Shown: positions 12,219 through 24,871, numbered from the stretch's first letter. The stretch: DNA of 64,000 bases from Phytoseiulus persimilis (GCA_037576195.1 CM075104.1:9492775-9556774); one strand, 5' to 3'. A program made the numbers and translations. The notes: generated by a model from the letters alone, not told the origin.

Positions 12219-12290
12219 CCATAAAACAATACATAAATTTATGTAGCGCCCGCCTGCTACTAGCTTGCTAGTATTTATAGCCACATAAAG
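12147..12290. promoter_or_regulatory. Cluster of homeodomain-like words and palindromes
   Basis: The stretch holds TAATTA at 12147-12152, CATAAA at 12220-12225, a perfect 16-bp palindrome TACATAAATTTATGTA at 12230-12245, an inverted repeat TACTAGC/GCTAGTA at 12258-12273 with a 2-nt centre, and a TATTTATAG word at 12272-12280. CATAAA/TTTATG and TAATTA are typical core sites of Hox and other homeodomain proteins. Regulatory function is inference from motif density alone, and no target gene is visible nearby. Confidence 0.25.
12230..12245. repeat. Perfect 16-bp palindrome
   Basis: TACATAAATTTATGTA reads the same on both strands; the next base pair outward (A/G) breaks the symmetry. It has no spacer, so it is better suited to dimeric protein binding than to an RNA hairpin. 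Confidence 0.9.
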
Positions 12291-12304
12291 CCGTAGACCC
12301 TGTA

Positions 12305-12352
12305 GCCTGCTTGCTGGCCTGGTCTGCTACCGGTCGGTCGCTCGGTTGGATG
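12305..12352. repeat. Loose 4-bp periodic tract
   Basis: Words of the type GCTT, GCTG, GGTC, GGTC, GCTC follow one another, ending in CGGTCGGTCGCTCGGTTGG. It sits directly after the palindrome cluster. Confidence 0.6.
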
Positions 12353-15300
12353 GGAACTAGGGGACACTTCGGGCGGGGAATCGACGAGGAGGACGTGGTG
12401 CTGGTGGACAGGACACCTGGGTCCATGCTATTCTATGCTCTCCTCGCTTCTCATGTAATCCTGACGAATTGCCTCAGTGGATCCTCGGCGCCGCCCGCCG
12501 TCCCTGGTGCTGCTGGTGGTGGTGGTGTTCCTTGTAGAACCACGATGAGAATTTTCAAAGAGCCTTCCTAATTGGCGTCCATAAATTTTGTTTCGAGAAT
12601 CCCTCAGCTCCTGCTCCGAGAATCCGCTCCGACCGGAGAGATCTGAGCTCTATTGTGAGGTTCCGTCCTGGTTTGCTGGATATACCGTCTCCTCGTGTTC
12701 CGCGCGGGCCACGCGTATCCTGATATCGATCGAAATAATTTTCCCCGTTCTAGCCTCTCACATGAGTAGGCTCCCCGTTCAGTAAGCGTGGCTTAATAGT
12801 TAGCGTGCCAAGTACCAAGCGCGCGACCAGCGGCGGAGCAGAGAACTTGGTTACAGGACCCAGCCCTGGAAGGTTCCCGAACAGTGCGGATATAGAAAAA
12901 CGGAGTAGGGCTCCTGACGGCCTCGGACTCGCGGGCGCGTCAGGCAAAAACAGCCCTGCTTTCGCGGGACTCAACTGCGAGGATAGCGAATCTTGTGCAG
13001 TTGTGACCGCGGAAAATTATTGAAACGAGAGTCGTGCCCAAGATGAATAGGGCATATCGCATGAAAACGATAGTGATTGTGTCTCGGAAACAGTATCGAG
13101 CGAGCAACAGTCATCTTTGTTCGAATAATTCGAGAAATAGATCACGGTTTCTCCAGCGGTTTCACCCTCGCGAGCGCATGCGTGGATCCGAAATATCTGC
13201 GATCCACTGGCTCGTGGGTATCTCGGGGAACCGGCTCGTGAGACGTCGTATCATGAAGTGCTCACAGTGACACGTCAAGATGAGTTGTCGGGACTCGGGA
13301 GCTCTTGGGGCAAGTTTCCTCCCGACCGCTTCTACTCTCGCTTCAATCCTCCAAGAGGTCAGAGAGAGAGGGAGAGGATGTGATCATTCAAAACGGCGAG
13401 AAAACTTTACACTGCAAAGTCTACAAATCTCTAGGTGTTGATGATGTTGCCTAACTAGTTGGCAGGCGATCTGACTGGCTGTCTTCCTGACGACGACAGG
13501 GATGGATACGAGCAGAGTTACATTACCATGTCTCCGGATGTGGGGGACGGCAGTATGCGGATGTGGATGGCTCCTGGACGCGCTATCTTGGCAGTGGTGG
13601 TGTAGGCGGTGGCAACGACCGACGTTGCTGGTGACGGCGACCGCGGCGTGATAATGCGCTCTCATTAAGCTCATAGCGACAAAGTGTGGATCACAAGGCT
13701 GCCATCAAACTCGACGCGGGCACCAATCCAGCCATCGCCCACCAGACCGGTTCGGGCCCGGCGGACAGTACAGCTGGCAAGGGTTCGACTGGTCTTCAAC
13801 AGCTAAAAACAGTTCCCATCGAGTTTTTGCTTAAAGCGCCTGCGTCCTCATAACGGCAGACATGCTCTCCTTCGTCATCACTTACCACTTCCTGACTGCG
13901 TGTCTTTCGAGCGGCTAACACGCCGGGTCGGGTCGGTCGTCCGTCCAGTTGGTCGTTCATGCGGTCGGCCATCCTGGTTGGTTGGCTGAGTCGGCCGTCG
14001 ACGCTGTGGTGGAACCGAAAAGGAGGAACACGGCGGCAGTGAGTTCGAAGGGCAGAGAGGGCATCAATTTTTATCTAAACCATCGTGGCCGGCTTGGCCC
14101 CCATGGCCCTTGGCACGTCGTCGTTGCGTTTTTACATATTTCAGGCCGTTGGCGACGTAGATGACCTACTGCGCTCAGTTCGGAAGGGTTCTCTCTGAAC
14201 TTGGCAGCATTCTAGGAGATAGCAAAACTTGGCAAGAGGAACGTTCGGGGCTCACCTTCCGAAATGAATTCCAGAGACGCGGGAGCAGGCATGTCCCGCA
14301 AGCTCCATCGAACCGCAGGGCCTGAATTCGCCGGAAATCATGACGAGCGAGAAGACTTGTAATTCCTGCGCTTTTTGCTGATACACATCGGTCGTCTTCT
14401 CAGGGCCTCAGCTATCATCGAGAAATCTCCAGAGCAGTGGGGATTTCGAGAACGATGGCCTTGAATCGCCACGAAGAGGATTCCCCTAGCAGGAATAGAA
14501 AGCAATGTTCAAGTGCGCGCCTTCACGTGTACATGGTCGTGCTGCGTGTTGTTCAGAAGTTTTGAAATGGAAGTTGCGGAATTCTGAGCTCTCGCACGCG
14601 TCCGAGTCATCTCCGAACTTTGCTTGCGATACGCTCGTTTGTACTCATTCGTTTGTTGATCTATTCGCAAAGCGCACCAGCCAACCGACGATGCGGGCAG
14701 GCAGACAAGCCGGTTTCGGACATATGGATCCATCTCTTTGACCTGGATGAGTAGTTGAGAGGCATCTCCATGGCTCATTGATCCACGCTGGAATGATTCG
14801 TAGTTATTAAAATATGAAATGACCAAGGTCGATCGTTCTCTGACTTACATTAATAAGCTGTAGCGGCTCCGTCGATTCGTAGAGAAGGTCGCGTCCGAGT
14901 TTCTGAACGCGAACGCACTGCCTCGCATTAGGCATTCCGTCGTGGACTTCGGAGAGAGTCATTAGGCCTGTAGATCGCATCGCCAATTTTTAGCATTTCC
15001 GTCACTCAGAGCGCCTACCACGCCAGGAGAACGGATCGACGCATTTCGGAGAAGCTGCTCAAGCAGTCTGGACGAAGCGGATCGGATGGAAATAGTTGAG
15101 GTGGCTGCGAAAAATCGAAGATTTCGTTCGTTCAGAGGCTATCGAAACAACAATCCATGATTTATGTTGCGCTTCGTAACGCACGCGAATATCCTGCCCT
15201 GGAAAATAAGTAGGAGAAATGCATCTGGCAACGCTTTCGTGCTGCTTTGCATTAAACCCGTCCCCCTCGTGGAGGAGCGCGTTCCCGCGCGAGCGGAACT

Positions 15301-16301
15301 TTCCGTGGCACTGCTCGCAATCGATGCCAGCACTCGAGTTGGGGAGGATGCCGGATACAAAGTTGCCAGGACCAGATGGAAACTCAAACTTCCGTTCCGG
15401 CGCATTCACCGCGTTCAGGCTGTGTTCTCCTGGATAACCCATATAGAAAGATGTTCGGCTGTTTTGATGAATCGCCTAAGAAATCCGAGGGGAATCAGCT
15501 CCGAAATTTTTTCCCGTGTCGGCGTATGGGATACGAGGAAATTCAATCCCCCATATGAGTCGGTACAAGATGAGCTCCATGAGGAAATGTCGGAACCGGC
15601 CTCGAAGGCGACGAAGGTGGTGGTGGTTGCTGCGCGCTCCCGTCTGCCACGGCTGCTGTTTCTCGTGTTCCCGGTCGGGATGATGTCGAATATAATTGAC
15701 AACAAAATGACGCGGCCGTCTCTTGCAGCTTCCACGAACTTATAACGAGGGGATAATTAGATTGTACGGAGGAGAAAAGCTGTTCTGTCCCGCCTACGCC
15801 AGGACGCCCGTCAGAAGTCACTCCGAATTTTCTTGATTTTTTGCAAGACGCCCAAACATTAGAGCGCCCTGTTTTCGGTCTCGATCCGCCAGCAGTCAGG
15901 AATCGCCTCGCGTTCTCGCCTACCGGGGGCGCCGAGTCCGATGAGAGCCCTGGAAATGTCCGGAGCTCCTCGGCACGTTCGTTGTTTGATGTGACAACTC
16001 CCTGAAACAAATGAGGAGAGGGGTAGCAGCATAATAGCAAACGAATCGACCGGAGAATCGATTAAATCCCTGTACCGGTACTCGATATTCGATGGATTCG
16101 AAATTGAGGATGCTCAAAATCCTCATCGTCGTCGTTATTGAGGTTGACCGTAACAAAAGGAATGAAGATGAATCACGCCTCATTATTCACATCGTAGCTG
16201 AGGATTCAACTTGCTCCCGCTTCTCCTTCCCGCTCCCCTTCATACCTTATTAGGGAGTGTACTATCTTCGGGGCTGGCGCAGTTCTTCTTCTTTTTTACT
16301 C
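12353..16301. other. No supported gene
   Basis: The frames here are short and open on several phases at once. One period-4 tract lies at 13925-14000. A 193-codon plus-strand frame (15164-15745) overlaps three other open frames and shows no domain. No tRNA-like fold or polyadenylation context was found. Confidence 0.45.
13925..14000. repeat. Long 4-bp periodic tract (GGTC/GTCC/TGGT type)
   Basis: About 75 bp in which almost every 4-bp word is GGTC, GTCC, GTTC, GGCC, TGGT or a one-base variant. It is the longest such tract in the window. Confidence 0.7.
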
Positions 16302-16333
16302 AGTCATCATCGCCGTTGTCGTCGTCGTTGTCA
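16302..16333. repeat. Degenerate trinucleotide tract (TCA/TCG/TTG)
   Basis: Repeats of GTC, GTT and ATC words over about 32 bp. The frames through it give poly-threonine or poly-valine and are not taken as coding. Confidence 0.7.
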
Positions 16334-16344
16334 TGTACTTCGAT

Positions 16345-16354
16345 GTCACGTGAC
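16345..16354. promoter_or_regulatory. Palindromic E-box GTCACGTGAC
   Basis: A ten-base perfect palindrome around CACGTG, the form preferred by USF/MITF/TFE-type bHLH-ZIP factors. The same ten bases occur again at 38912-38921. Occupancy is unknown. Confidence 0.3.
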
Positions 16355-19089
16355 CAGCACCGGCAGACAGGCTGCACTCCTCTAATCTAGCTGCACTCGT
16401 TCTCTGCTTCGTTGCTCGGTTCTTTAGCGTTCGTCGCACCTTCCTCGGAGGAGTTGATGATGATAAGGAGGAAGCGGCCGACAAAGTTTTTAGCGACTCG
16501 GAGGAACTACGATAGAAAAGAGAGAAGACGGAGCGTTCCTCTTCCCGACGAGCTAAGCTCTTCCCAGGGTTTCGTTCCATGTCTGACCATGTCGTCCCGT
16601 AATGACATCAGGAACGATCGGAAGTAAAACGTATGTTTCCGGTGAGGATCGGGTTGAGGAACTAGCCCTGGGCAAAGATAAGCCCATTACTTACATACAT
16701 CCAGTCAGACAGAGAGCGGCGGCAAACAGTACATACATAAAATGCCCAGATGTGTCTTAGCGGACATAAAGTGGAACGGGACCCAAACTGGTCATCCACA
16801 ATGTACTCTTTGAACATCGTTGTGAGCGAGTTTCGGCTCTAAGTAAGTTGGCTCAGCCATTCGTTCGTCGTTGCCGCCGCTCGCGATCCGATGTGCCGCG
16901 ATCTTGCGGTGATGTTCCCTGACGACGCAGCAACCAGTTCCTGGTACCCTACTGCCATTCGTCGGAAGAGTACCTCGAGTCAGGTCGTTCCCGTATAACT
17001 ATGACGACAACTAACGGGTTTGCACCATCAACACTACCGCCGCCACCCACAGAATCATTACTCAGCAGTCGGGAGGAGCTCTCTCTCTCTCTCTCGGAAC
17101 GCTTAAGGCTCGTTGCCCCTTGGCTCACTCTGCGCCGCTGCGCTCCGAGCCCCTCGTCCCTTCTTGCCACCGCTTGGCAGCCAGTCGTCTCTCCCAGTCA
17201 CCTGGGCGAGGACGACGACGTTCCCAGGGGCCGAGATAGCGAAATATTCTCGCTCGCTGATAATCTCCATTTAGCCCAAATGAACTCAGGGCATTATTCC
17301 AGTACAGACTGCTCGCGCGCAGCTAGCCCTATTCCCATCACTTGCATCGCTGAGCCGCGGCTGCCAACTCCTCGCGCCCTCAGGGGAGACCGGATTCGCT
17401 CGTCCCCGAGCAGCATATGCTTTGAATCTCCTACTCTCGGCCCCTTTGCCCCGCTGATATTCCTTCCCCATGTCCTTCTCGTCGTCGTAGTCGAGCCTGC
17501 AGCGGCACCAGCAGCAATCATCCCGCAGAGAATGAAATTCGGGGTGCGGAGGGACTGATATCAAGCAACCAAATGTCCCCCCGAATCATCTCCTGCTCTG
17601 AACTCTTCATTCTCCTGATTTCTATGTTCTCCCGAATCGCCCCTCCACGCCTCTCTCGCAGCTCTCTCTAAAAGTTGCCTCACTCCTTCCAGAGCTCCCG
17701 CGATCGCCAGTTGCGGGAATCTTTTTCACATGCGGTCCTCCGTAAGGGAGTCGTAGCTGAAAATTTAAAGTGGAGTGTTGACTGTTATGTTGTTTTGTAA
17801 CTCAGTACTTCGCCCATTTGTAGGACGAGTTCCCGACAAGCAGTGATTCACGTGAGCTCAGCGGAAAATATCGTTCGGAGCGCGTCTTTTGAGACCAAAT
17901 CGGACGCGAGCTGGAATCCGGGTCGAGGTTCGGAATTATCCAGTTGCTTGGAGTATAACGGAGCTCTGATAGATTCTGATCGTCGACTGTTTTCGATTGG
18001 GGATTCTCGTGCTCCCTCCTTCCGACGTAACAATTATAGATCCGAGATTGAGCCGCTGAGTTTGATCGAGTCTCGATTGAACTTCCCGCGATATCTCAGT
18101 AATGCTGATGGCGATGAGCATGGAACCCTACGATTCGGCCCCTTCATTCCGCTGCTCCTTATTTTTGCTGTCTCTGTGTGTTGGCGTGACCAGCTTCAAT
18201 CGCCTTATTCCGCGAGGGGCTCTCTCCTCCTGCTGCTTCTCTCCATCTTCTTCCCGTTTCTTTTTTCTATAGCAGCGTGAATTAGCGTGCTCTGAGCTTC
18301 TTCGACCACCGAAACAATCCAGCTCTCCAAGACACCATGGGAGCGATCCTTGCGGATCTATATTTCTCGATCACGGTCCACCCTTCTCGTTCTCTCAGAT
18401 CGCTCCTCAGGCTCGATCGAACACCACTCGACGGTGAGACCCAAATGCAATGTTCAATGGGAGCCATCAGAAACGATGCGCCAGAAAATGAAGGGAAGCT
18501 TACACTTCTGAAGCACGATGCCCTGCAAAGCGGTCAAAGAGCTCTTCTGCCTCATCGATAGAAGCTAAATGCCTCTATCTAAACATACAATATATAATCC
18601 GGTGCTCGGATGGCTAAGCGCCGTATTGATCGGACTCACGAACTTCGTTTGAGACGAAGCGGCGCCCGCGTGAATCGTGACGTATCACAAAACCGATGGG
18701 TGGTGTGTTTTCATCGACATCACAATCCCAGGAAACATTAGCTCGAGTCTTTTGTCGATCGGGCGCCCAATTTGGGAATAACGAAGCTTATTCTGGGAAC
18801 ATGTCGGAACTTGAACTCCAGAACGACGTTCAGCTTCAAGGAGTTCAATGTCGTTATGGAATGGTGATGGATACACGCTTCAATAAGCTGTCCGAATGCA
18901 CCACTTTGGATTTCGGTCCTCTGCTCTACATTGAGCGCTCTTAATCCGCGACAAAACTGTTCGAATCGAACGTGTTTAGAATGATACTACGGATTCCGAG
19001 GGGCTCCGGCTTCAAGTGGGAATTGTGGTCATGGAATCAACGTCATTCAGGGGAGTATTCAATCGTCAATGGAGCTCGGAACACGACTT
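16355..19089. other. No supported gene
   Basis: A (CT)8 microsatellite lies at 17079-17094. The plus-strand frame 17001-17558 (185 codons) is serine- and proline-rich and runs through the microsatellite, which suggests composition rather than coding. Nothing else is recognisable. Confidence 0.45.
17079..17094. repeat. (CT)8 microsatellite
   Basis: Eight CT units, followed by C-G. Confidence 0.95.
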
Positions 19090-19213
19090 CGAATGACATT
19101 GTATTATCATTGTAATATTTATGATGACATAACATAAGTATTGTGATAATCATGATGACATAACATCATTTCCGTAGTATCTACGATGACATTATTATAC
19201 AATATATTATTCG
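19090..19213. repeat. Four-copy 31-bp AT-rich minisatellite
   Basis: Four adjoining 31-bp units start at 19090, 19121, 19152 and 19183. Each opens with an (A/C)GA(A/T)TGACAT core; units two and three share the first 15 bases exactly (ATGATGACATAACAT) and then diverge. The AT-rich content is unlike the flanks. Divergence between copies indicates an old array. No gene overlaps it. Confidence 0.8.
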
Positions 19214-19689
19214 GATCATACTCGGCTGACCAAGGGGGTCACCGCTTTCCGACGATTGTATTGCCAGATTTGAATCGAGCCGAACGGTAGTCTCTACTCC
19301 CCGTCCGCAAGTTAGTGATAGCTCAATGTGCAATGAATTTCGTAGAGTTGAGTCGTTTCACGCAGATTTCGTGCCCCTCACAGACTGAATCTCAGATCTG
19401 AGTTTTTAGACGCGTGGGACCTGCGATGGATTCGCTCCCAAATCCGCCAGTATGTTCCGAATCTACAGAGACCAGATTTTGCTCCGATGGACGCTTGATT
19501 GTCGCTGTCACAACGGAGCATTTCTTTTTGATTCGATTCGAATCAATGAATGGTCGCACAGAAAAAGGACGAGCTCCCGTAGCGGAGATTTGGCCTCTAG
19601 GCTTTCGTCCGCTAGAAGCGGCACCGTCGGATCTGCATCGAGGAAGCTGCTGCATAGTGGAAGCTGCTAATCTACTTAGTGCTATAAGA

Positions 19690-19740
19690 GGCAGACAGGC
19701 AGGCGGGCGGGCGGTTGTTCGCTCGGACAAACGGGCGAAC
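19690..19740. repeat. 4-bp periodic tract (GGCA/GGCG type)
   Basis: Runs GAGGCAGACAGGCAGGCGGG and on through GCGG, TTGTTCGCTCGG words. The period is clear in the first half and fades after. Confidence 0.6.
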
Positions 19741-20810
19741 GCGCGAAAGACTCCCGCAGTTCAGAATGAAAGGGGCCGGGTGTTGTCGCCTGGCAGAACG
19801 CGCGTGCCACTAAAGAAACAGTGGGACAGCGATCACTTCTCTCCCTCTATTAATTTTCAATGCTACACTTAACACAGCTGTCCGTATCGTTTATGTAAAC
19901 ACGACACAATTCATCTTTGCGCTGCTATTCAAATACGGCCCCTTCGTACGTGAGGTCTCGGTGCATGAGGCATAAAGCGATGGGAGATTCGAGTGAGTAA
20001 TTATTTTCGAATTTTTCTCTCAAATTTGACACCGGGTTTGGGTATACGTAAATGGCCGTCTACGAGCTCTGCGCAACGACCGCGGAATAGTCTCGTGCGG
20101 CAGCTGTCTAGCGCACTTCGCTCGCAGCACGACCCGATTAAGTCTAGGAGCGACGTTTACGATCCTTTATTTCTGTTTATCTTTATGAGGAAGTCGGGAC
20201 GGAGCATTCGCGCTCGCTCAACGTGTACCACTTCCTCGAATGGAAGCTATCCTGCGACATGAGGCTTCGTCGAAGCTAAGATCCTCCACAGCGCATCGGC
20301 GTCGGAGTCGTTCAGGCTAGCGGTCACTGCTAGCTCTCCTGAGCTTCGGACAATCGCGAGGATGCCTCAGGGGGAGGTGCTTTAATGTATTCCCAGTCCT
20401 GCATCGAAGCGAGCGACGTCTAATGGCGATGTTATGCAGCGTGCCACTGTTTACACATCGATTACCTTCTCGTCGTTCGTCTAATACAGATTTATGGCCA
20501 AAGGCTTCGTGAGAACTTGGCTTGATTGATATCGTAGCGTTCGGCATTTAGAAGGAGAGCGACATCCACAACAACAGCAAGAACGAAACCACCGCAAAAG
20601 TCTCCGTCAACCCTTCCCGACTACATTCGCGACCTCCAGAACCTTCGAGCTTGTCGGGCAGCTTTTCGTCGTGGCTTCGTCGCGACCTCTAACTCCATTC
20701 TCGTCCAATTCGCGTAAGCACAGGATTCGGGGCAGGAGTCGAGCTAACCTCCGGTCTGACCTCGCGAGTCAACCCTAGAACTCTGTGGACTTTCTCCTAA
20801 TGTAGGTGTG

Positions 20811-20860
20811 TACGCATGCGTGCATGAATGAGTGAATGAATGTTTGTTCGTTCGTCTCTG
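20811..20860. repeat. 4-bp periodic tract (TGAA/TGTT type)
   Basis: Words ATGA, ATGA, GTGA, ATGA, ATGT, TTGT, TCGT, TCGT succeed each other, with a shift from TGAA to TTCG words across the tract. Confidence 0.65.
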
Positions 20861-21961
20861 AAATCTCCCTCCAGCCCAGAACTGACAGAATGGGTCGGTC
20901 GATTCCGCCTAATATGGCTAAATGTCCACCGCGCTGACCTTGGGTCATCGAATTACACCCCCGCCCGGGGAGGGTCCCAACCCTCCGGCTCACCGGCCAT
21001 GCAGACCGACGGAGCGCGAGCCAGCGAGCAGAGCGAAAGCAGAACGGGTGACTCTATGACCGAGCCCCCCGAACATATGGTGACTACATACGGGTGTTAA
21101 TCGAGTTAGCTGCGTTTTTGTCGTTCAACTGGAGGAATGAGTCTCATTTGGAATAATCCGGTGGCACTGTTTCGACAACTTGCAAGTGTTACTGGCTGCT
21201 GACTAGATTAATGTTCATTCGGAATCAACCTGCGCGATGCTCGTGCGCTCCCCGACTGCGTTTGGAGACCCGGGCCGACTGCATCGTCATCATATCATCA
21301 GAACGAAGTTATCGGTTGCATTACAGCGCCCTACCCCACTCCACTAAAAAAGGTGGTAACCCACTCCGCGCACTGCCACCGCTAACGCTTACGAGTGGTT
21401 TCGAATGCATTTCAGGCGGAATGTATGAAACCCAATTAATGTGCTGGCACCAAAACTAGTTTCGGAGCGAGTGCAGTAGCGATTCGGCTGCTCAACGAGA
21501 TGAGTTTGGTGAATCACTCGTTGTCACTTTGAACACGATCTCGAGGATGATTCGAGATCATGGGAGAGTCCGGGGCTGCTGGGACAGGGAACGAAGTTCC
21601 CTCTCTGAAGATTGTGACTATTTTCCTGCTCAGTGAGTAGATAAGTGAGTAGAATGGATAACACTCAAACCAGGATAGAGTTAGGTATCAAGACAGGGCT
21701 CCTGAGCGCTCTATCTAGTTGCTTCGGAGGTCATCCAGCTAATTTTCCGGATAATCGGCCATCCAGCGACAATTGAGTGCCTGGGGCCACCGCGTGTTCC
21801 AGCTCCGAGCGGGAAAGCTGTAATGAGAATCACATGATACCTGGAGAGACCGAATCGGGAGCTGCGAAACAGTGCCGAAGGTAGATGGATAGGAGACGAG
21901 AAGGACTTTTGTGTTGTAGAAGAGAGACACGCTTCACATTTGACACGCGCGAATCTGATCA

Positions 21962-22008
21962 AGCAGCCGAGCCAGCGGGCGGGCGCGTGAGCCAGCCGGC
22001 AGGCTTCC
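21962..22008. repeat. 4-bp periodic tract (AGCC/GGGC type)
   Basis: AGCC, GAGC, CAGC, GGGC and related words over about 45 bp; GC-rich. Confidence 0.55.
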
Positions 22009-23394
22009 TCCCTTGTTCCTTTCAGCCACTGAGTGTTATCCTGGCTAGCACTCGAAGCTGCTTTCTTCTCCGTCTCCTTTGAGATTCAGCGAGAGAGGCT
22101 ACAAAAAGAGACAGCTAACAAAAACATTAGTCCCAATGTGCCGAGCGAAAACTCGTTCTGAAAGCTGCGTCCTCGAGTCTGAACTTTGCTCTGCTCGGTG
22201 CTTCTGTCCGAATCACGAAGGACACTCCCAATGACGGAAGGGCCACTGAAATTGCGAATGGCGCAAACACCGATCCGAGCGAGGATTTCAATGCTGGAAC
22301 TCTCCTGGGATGAGAATGGAATATCCTCGAGTCGGAAGTACGTGGAACGCCTCGTATCGAGGGACTCTGCGTAAAAAGAATCTGGCGTATATGGAACCCC
22401 TTGTAGGCACGGAAGGTTTTTATACAAGAGAGCATTTTTCGATTTCCAGGGTTCTGAACACACGGGAGTTTGGGACACTTCCTGAATCTCCTTCCCGGAT
22501 ATCACGAGCAGCGTACAGGTATTCAGAGCCGTCGCTTTTCTCGAATCTGGATCCCTCGACCTCCGGGGCTTCGGTACCTGTTCGCCGCGACGGTACAACA
22601 GATGTTCAAGTTCGCGACCTTTCACGGCCGTAGATTTTCCCGGGATTTCCGACCGAGTTTTTTCGTTCCGACCGAGTGAGTCTTCAGTCGATTCCGGACC
22701 TCCACATCATCCGCTCGCAGACTTTCACATTCCCCGAAACCGCGGATTCCGCGGAGATCCTCCTCTTCTCGGACTGAGCCATTCTTTTGTCCGTCGGCGG
22801 TGAACCAGCCTAATTCTGAAAGGTTTCATCGAGGTCCGGCGAGCCAGAAACGACAGTCGGACCCGGTCTCGGTGTGGGACATGGGTTTCGTTCATAGTTC
22901 TCATGGATCTAGAACATCTTGTAAATCAGTTCTTGGTAGTCCTCGAACGATTTCAATGATTTCCACAGGCTTCGGGGGTGTGCCGGAAGCCCCAGCCGGA
23001 GCGGATCTCTCAAACCTTCTACAGGTGGCGTGTTCTTAGCGATTCCCCCCTGGATATACCTAGTTCGAACGGGCCTATTCAAAAAGGCGGCCGAGGATCC
23101 CGAAAAGTATGCACTGACTCATCTTCTGCGGGAAGGGAAGCGAATACCGCCTTGGGAGAATACTCTTCAAACGAAACGCGCGTCGCAACGCCTTGGGCAC
23201 AGTGCAGCGGCTGGCTGACTGACTCGTTGGTCGCTTGGCTCGCCCATTACGCGGATCAGACAAAGCGTGTCCAACCACGAACACGTGTGCTTAGCCAGAC
23301 TCCTAAACTATTTTTATCTTTTTACATTACAAATAAGTCTCATAAGATGGGGCGTCAAGCGTCCAAAGAGACCGGTGTGGCCCCGAGAGGGAAC

Positions 23395-23429
23395 TATAAA
23401 CCGAGCCTGGAATCAGAGCGAGATCAGAT
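23395..23429 (+). promoter_or_regulatory. Possible TATA/initiator promoter
   Basis: TATAAA at 23395-23400 lies 31 nt before the A of TCAGAT (23424-23429), the right spacing for a TATA box and arthropod initiator. No convincing start codon or exon follows, so this may be chance. Confidence 0.2.
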
Positions 23430-24709
23430 TCGAGTTAAGCGATTGCGCTTCGGAGAACTATCAACCGTTTAGTTCTAATTCGATTTTCCAGAACGAGTAA
23501 TAAGCGACAGCCCAACTCCGCTACAAGCAACATTCGTTTTGAAAGGACGAATCAGTTTTCCATGTTCCGCATCCATTACAGGGTCTGTAATTCCATTTTC
23601 CCAAGGCGTGCGCGGTGTCGTTTCAGAGCGAGAGTCAGCCTGTTGGAGGTTTTCAAATTGAGTTGTCAAAGACCTCGAACGGTGTAACTTGTCCACTGAC
23701 AGATCGAGATTGTGCCGGTTGCTGTGGTAGTGTTTTGCCAGATTTTTATGTCATCTGTCAGAGTCCACCGCCGGCTCATATGGCGCTGGGAGAGCGCCTG
23801 ACATAACGACGACACCGACGATGGCAACGTGGGCGACAGCAACAACAACCGGGAACAACGGCAGCGGCGACCGCCACGAAGGGAAAAGGCCCGCGGCGTT
23901 TGGGCTTCTCGAGTGCGCCGAGGAGTAATTTTAAAGAAAAACATCAGAGACCAAAGCCGAGGCCCGCTCTGCAACGTAGACCAGCGCGTGCGCCCACCCT
24001 CGTTTCCTGACACTACCACCACCTATTCCTGATACCGTCCCCCCTCCCTCCCCTACGCCCCTCCGGCCTCGGTTTTCCAGCCTCGGAGCGCAATCTCTCG
24101 CAAACCCCTCCGAGAGAGATTGAGGCTTTTTTGATCATCTGTTGGTGATTTTTTCGAACTTAATCTTTGACAGGGTTTTGTTTGGAATTTCCTGCTTTTT
24201 TTTGTTCTCCCGTTTCGGGCACCGCTCGAGGGCATTCGCGGCCTGTCACATTCGTGCCGGGTTGGCGAACGCCTCGGCTGTCTGGCGAGCTTTGCTTCTT
24301 CCGCGCCCCGCGTTCTTCTTTTCGGCGAGAGAATGGGAGCTCCCGCCCGCGTTCAGCTTTCGACGACGAGGAGATGATGTCGAAGACGATGGTCTTCCCC
24401 GGAGTTTGCTTCTGGTCCACCGGGACGGATGAACTCGCACGACAGACCGTGGACAGGCGGTCGACAGGTAAGCGACGCCCCGCGCGACAAGGATTCGACA
24501 GATATTGTCCACGCGAATTCGTCAGCTGATCACTCAGCGGAGCCACCGGCGGACCAACTCACCACGAAGGGCGAGAATCTGACCGGTTTGTTCGTTCATG
24601 GCGAAGTGACTCATGTTTTAATTTCACCACAAACATCCTGACTGTCTGGCTACTTGCCGCCGCTAGATCTCCCAAGAGCCCGAGGCGCACAGGACAACAG
24701 GATGGAGGC

Positions 24710-24727
24710 TAATAAAGACCTTTATTA
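24710..24727. repeat. 18-bp inverted repeat TAATAAAG/CTTTATTA
   Basis: Arms of 8 bp flank a 2-nt centre (AC). Each arm contains TTTATTA, a word bound by posterior Hox proteins; it also contains AATAAA on both strands, so a bidirectional polyadenylation role is an alternative. Confidence 0.85.
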
Positions 24728-24825
24728 CCATCCTTCAGTCGACCGCAGACGGGTAGCTAGCCGCATTCCTCCTAATATTGCAGCCGCTCACATTGTCAGT
24801 TCTCTCCGCGAGCCCATCCTCTCGG

Positions 24826-24871
24826 TGGCCGGCTGACTGACGGGCCGCGCGAATCGGCCGTCGGTCCGGCC
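24826..24871. repeat. 4-bp periodic tract (GGCC/GACT/GTCG type)
   Basis: Begins GGCCGGCTGACTGACGGGCC and continues through GGCCGTCGGTCCGGCC. Confidence 0.55.

Larger units (their letters stand above)
19214..23394. other. No supported gene
   Basis: Contains three period-4 tracts (19690-19740, 20811-20860, 21962-22008), a forkhead-like TGTAAACA word near 19893-19901, and a 179-codon minus-strand frame (22086-22625) with a fully open second frame beside it. No domain is visible. Confidence 0.45.

Noticed and set aside
12290..12312. ACCCTGTAG, resembling the start of the miR-10 microRNA.
   Set aside because: The match ends after nine bases and no hairpin partner was seen.
17001..17558. A 185-codon plus-strand frame.
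   Set aside because: Passes through a (CT)8 microsatellite and is low complexity.
18601..18690. A stretch beginning GGTGCTCGGATGGCTAAGCG that recalls a leucine or serine tRNA.
   Set aside because: No acceptor-stem pairing, no proper anticodon arm and no TTCGANTC box at the right distance.
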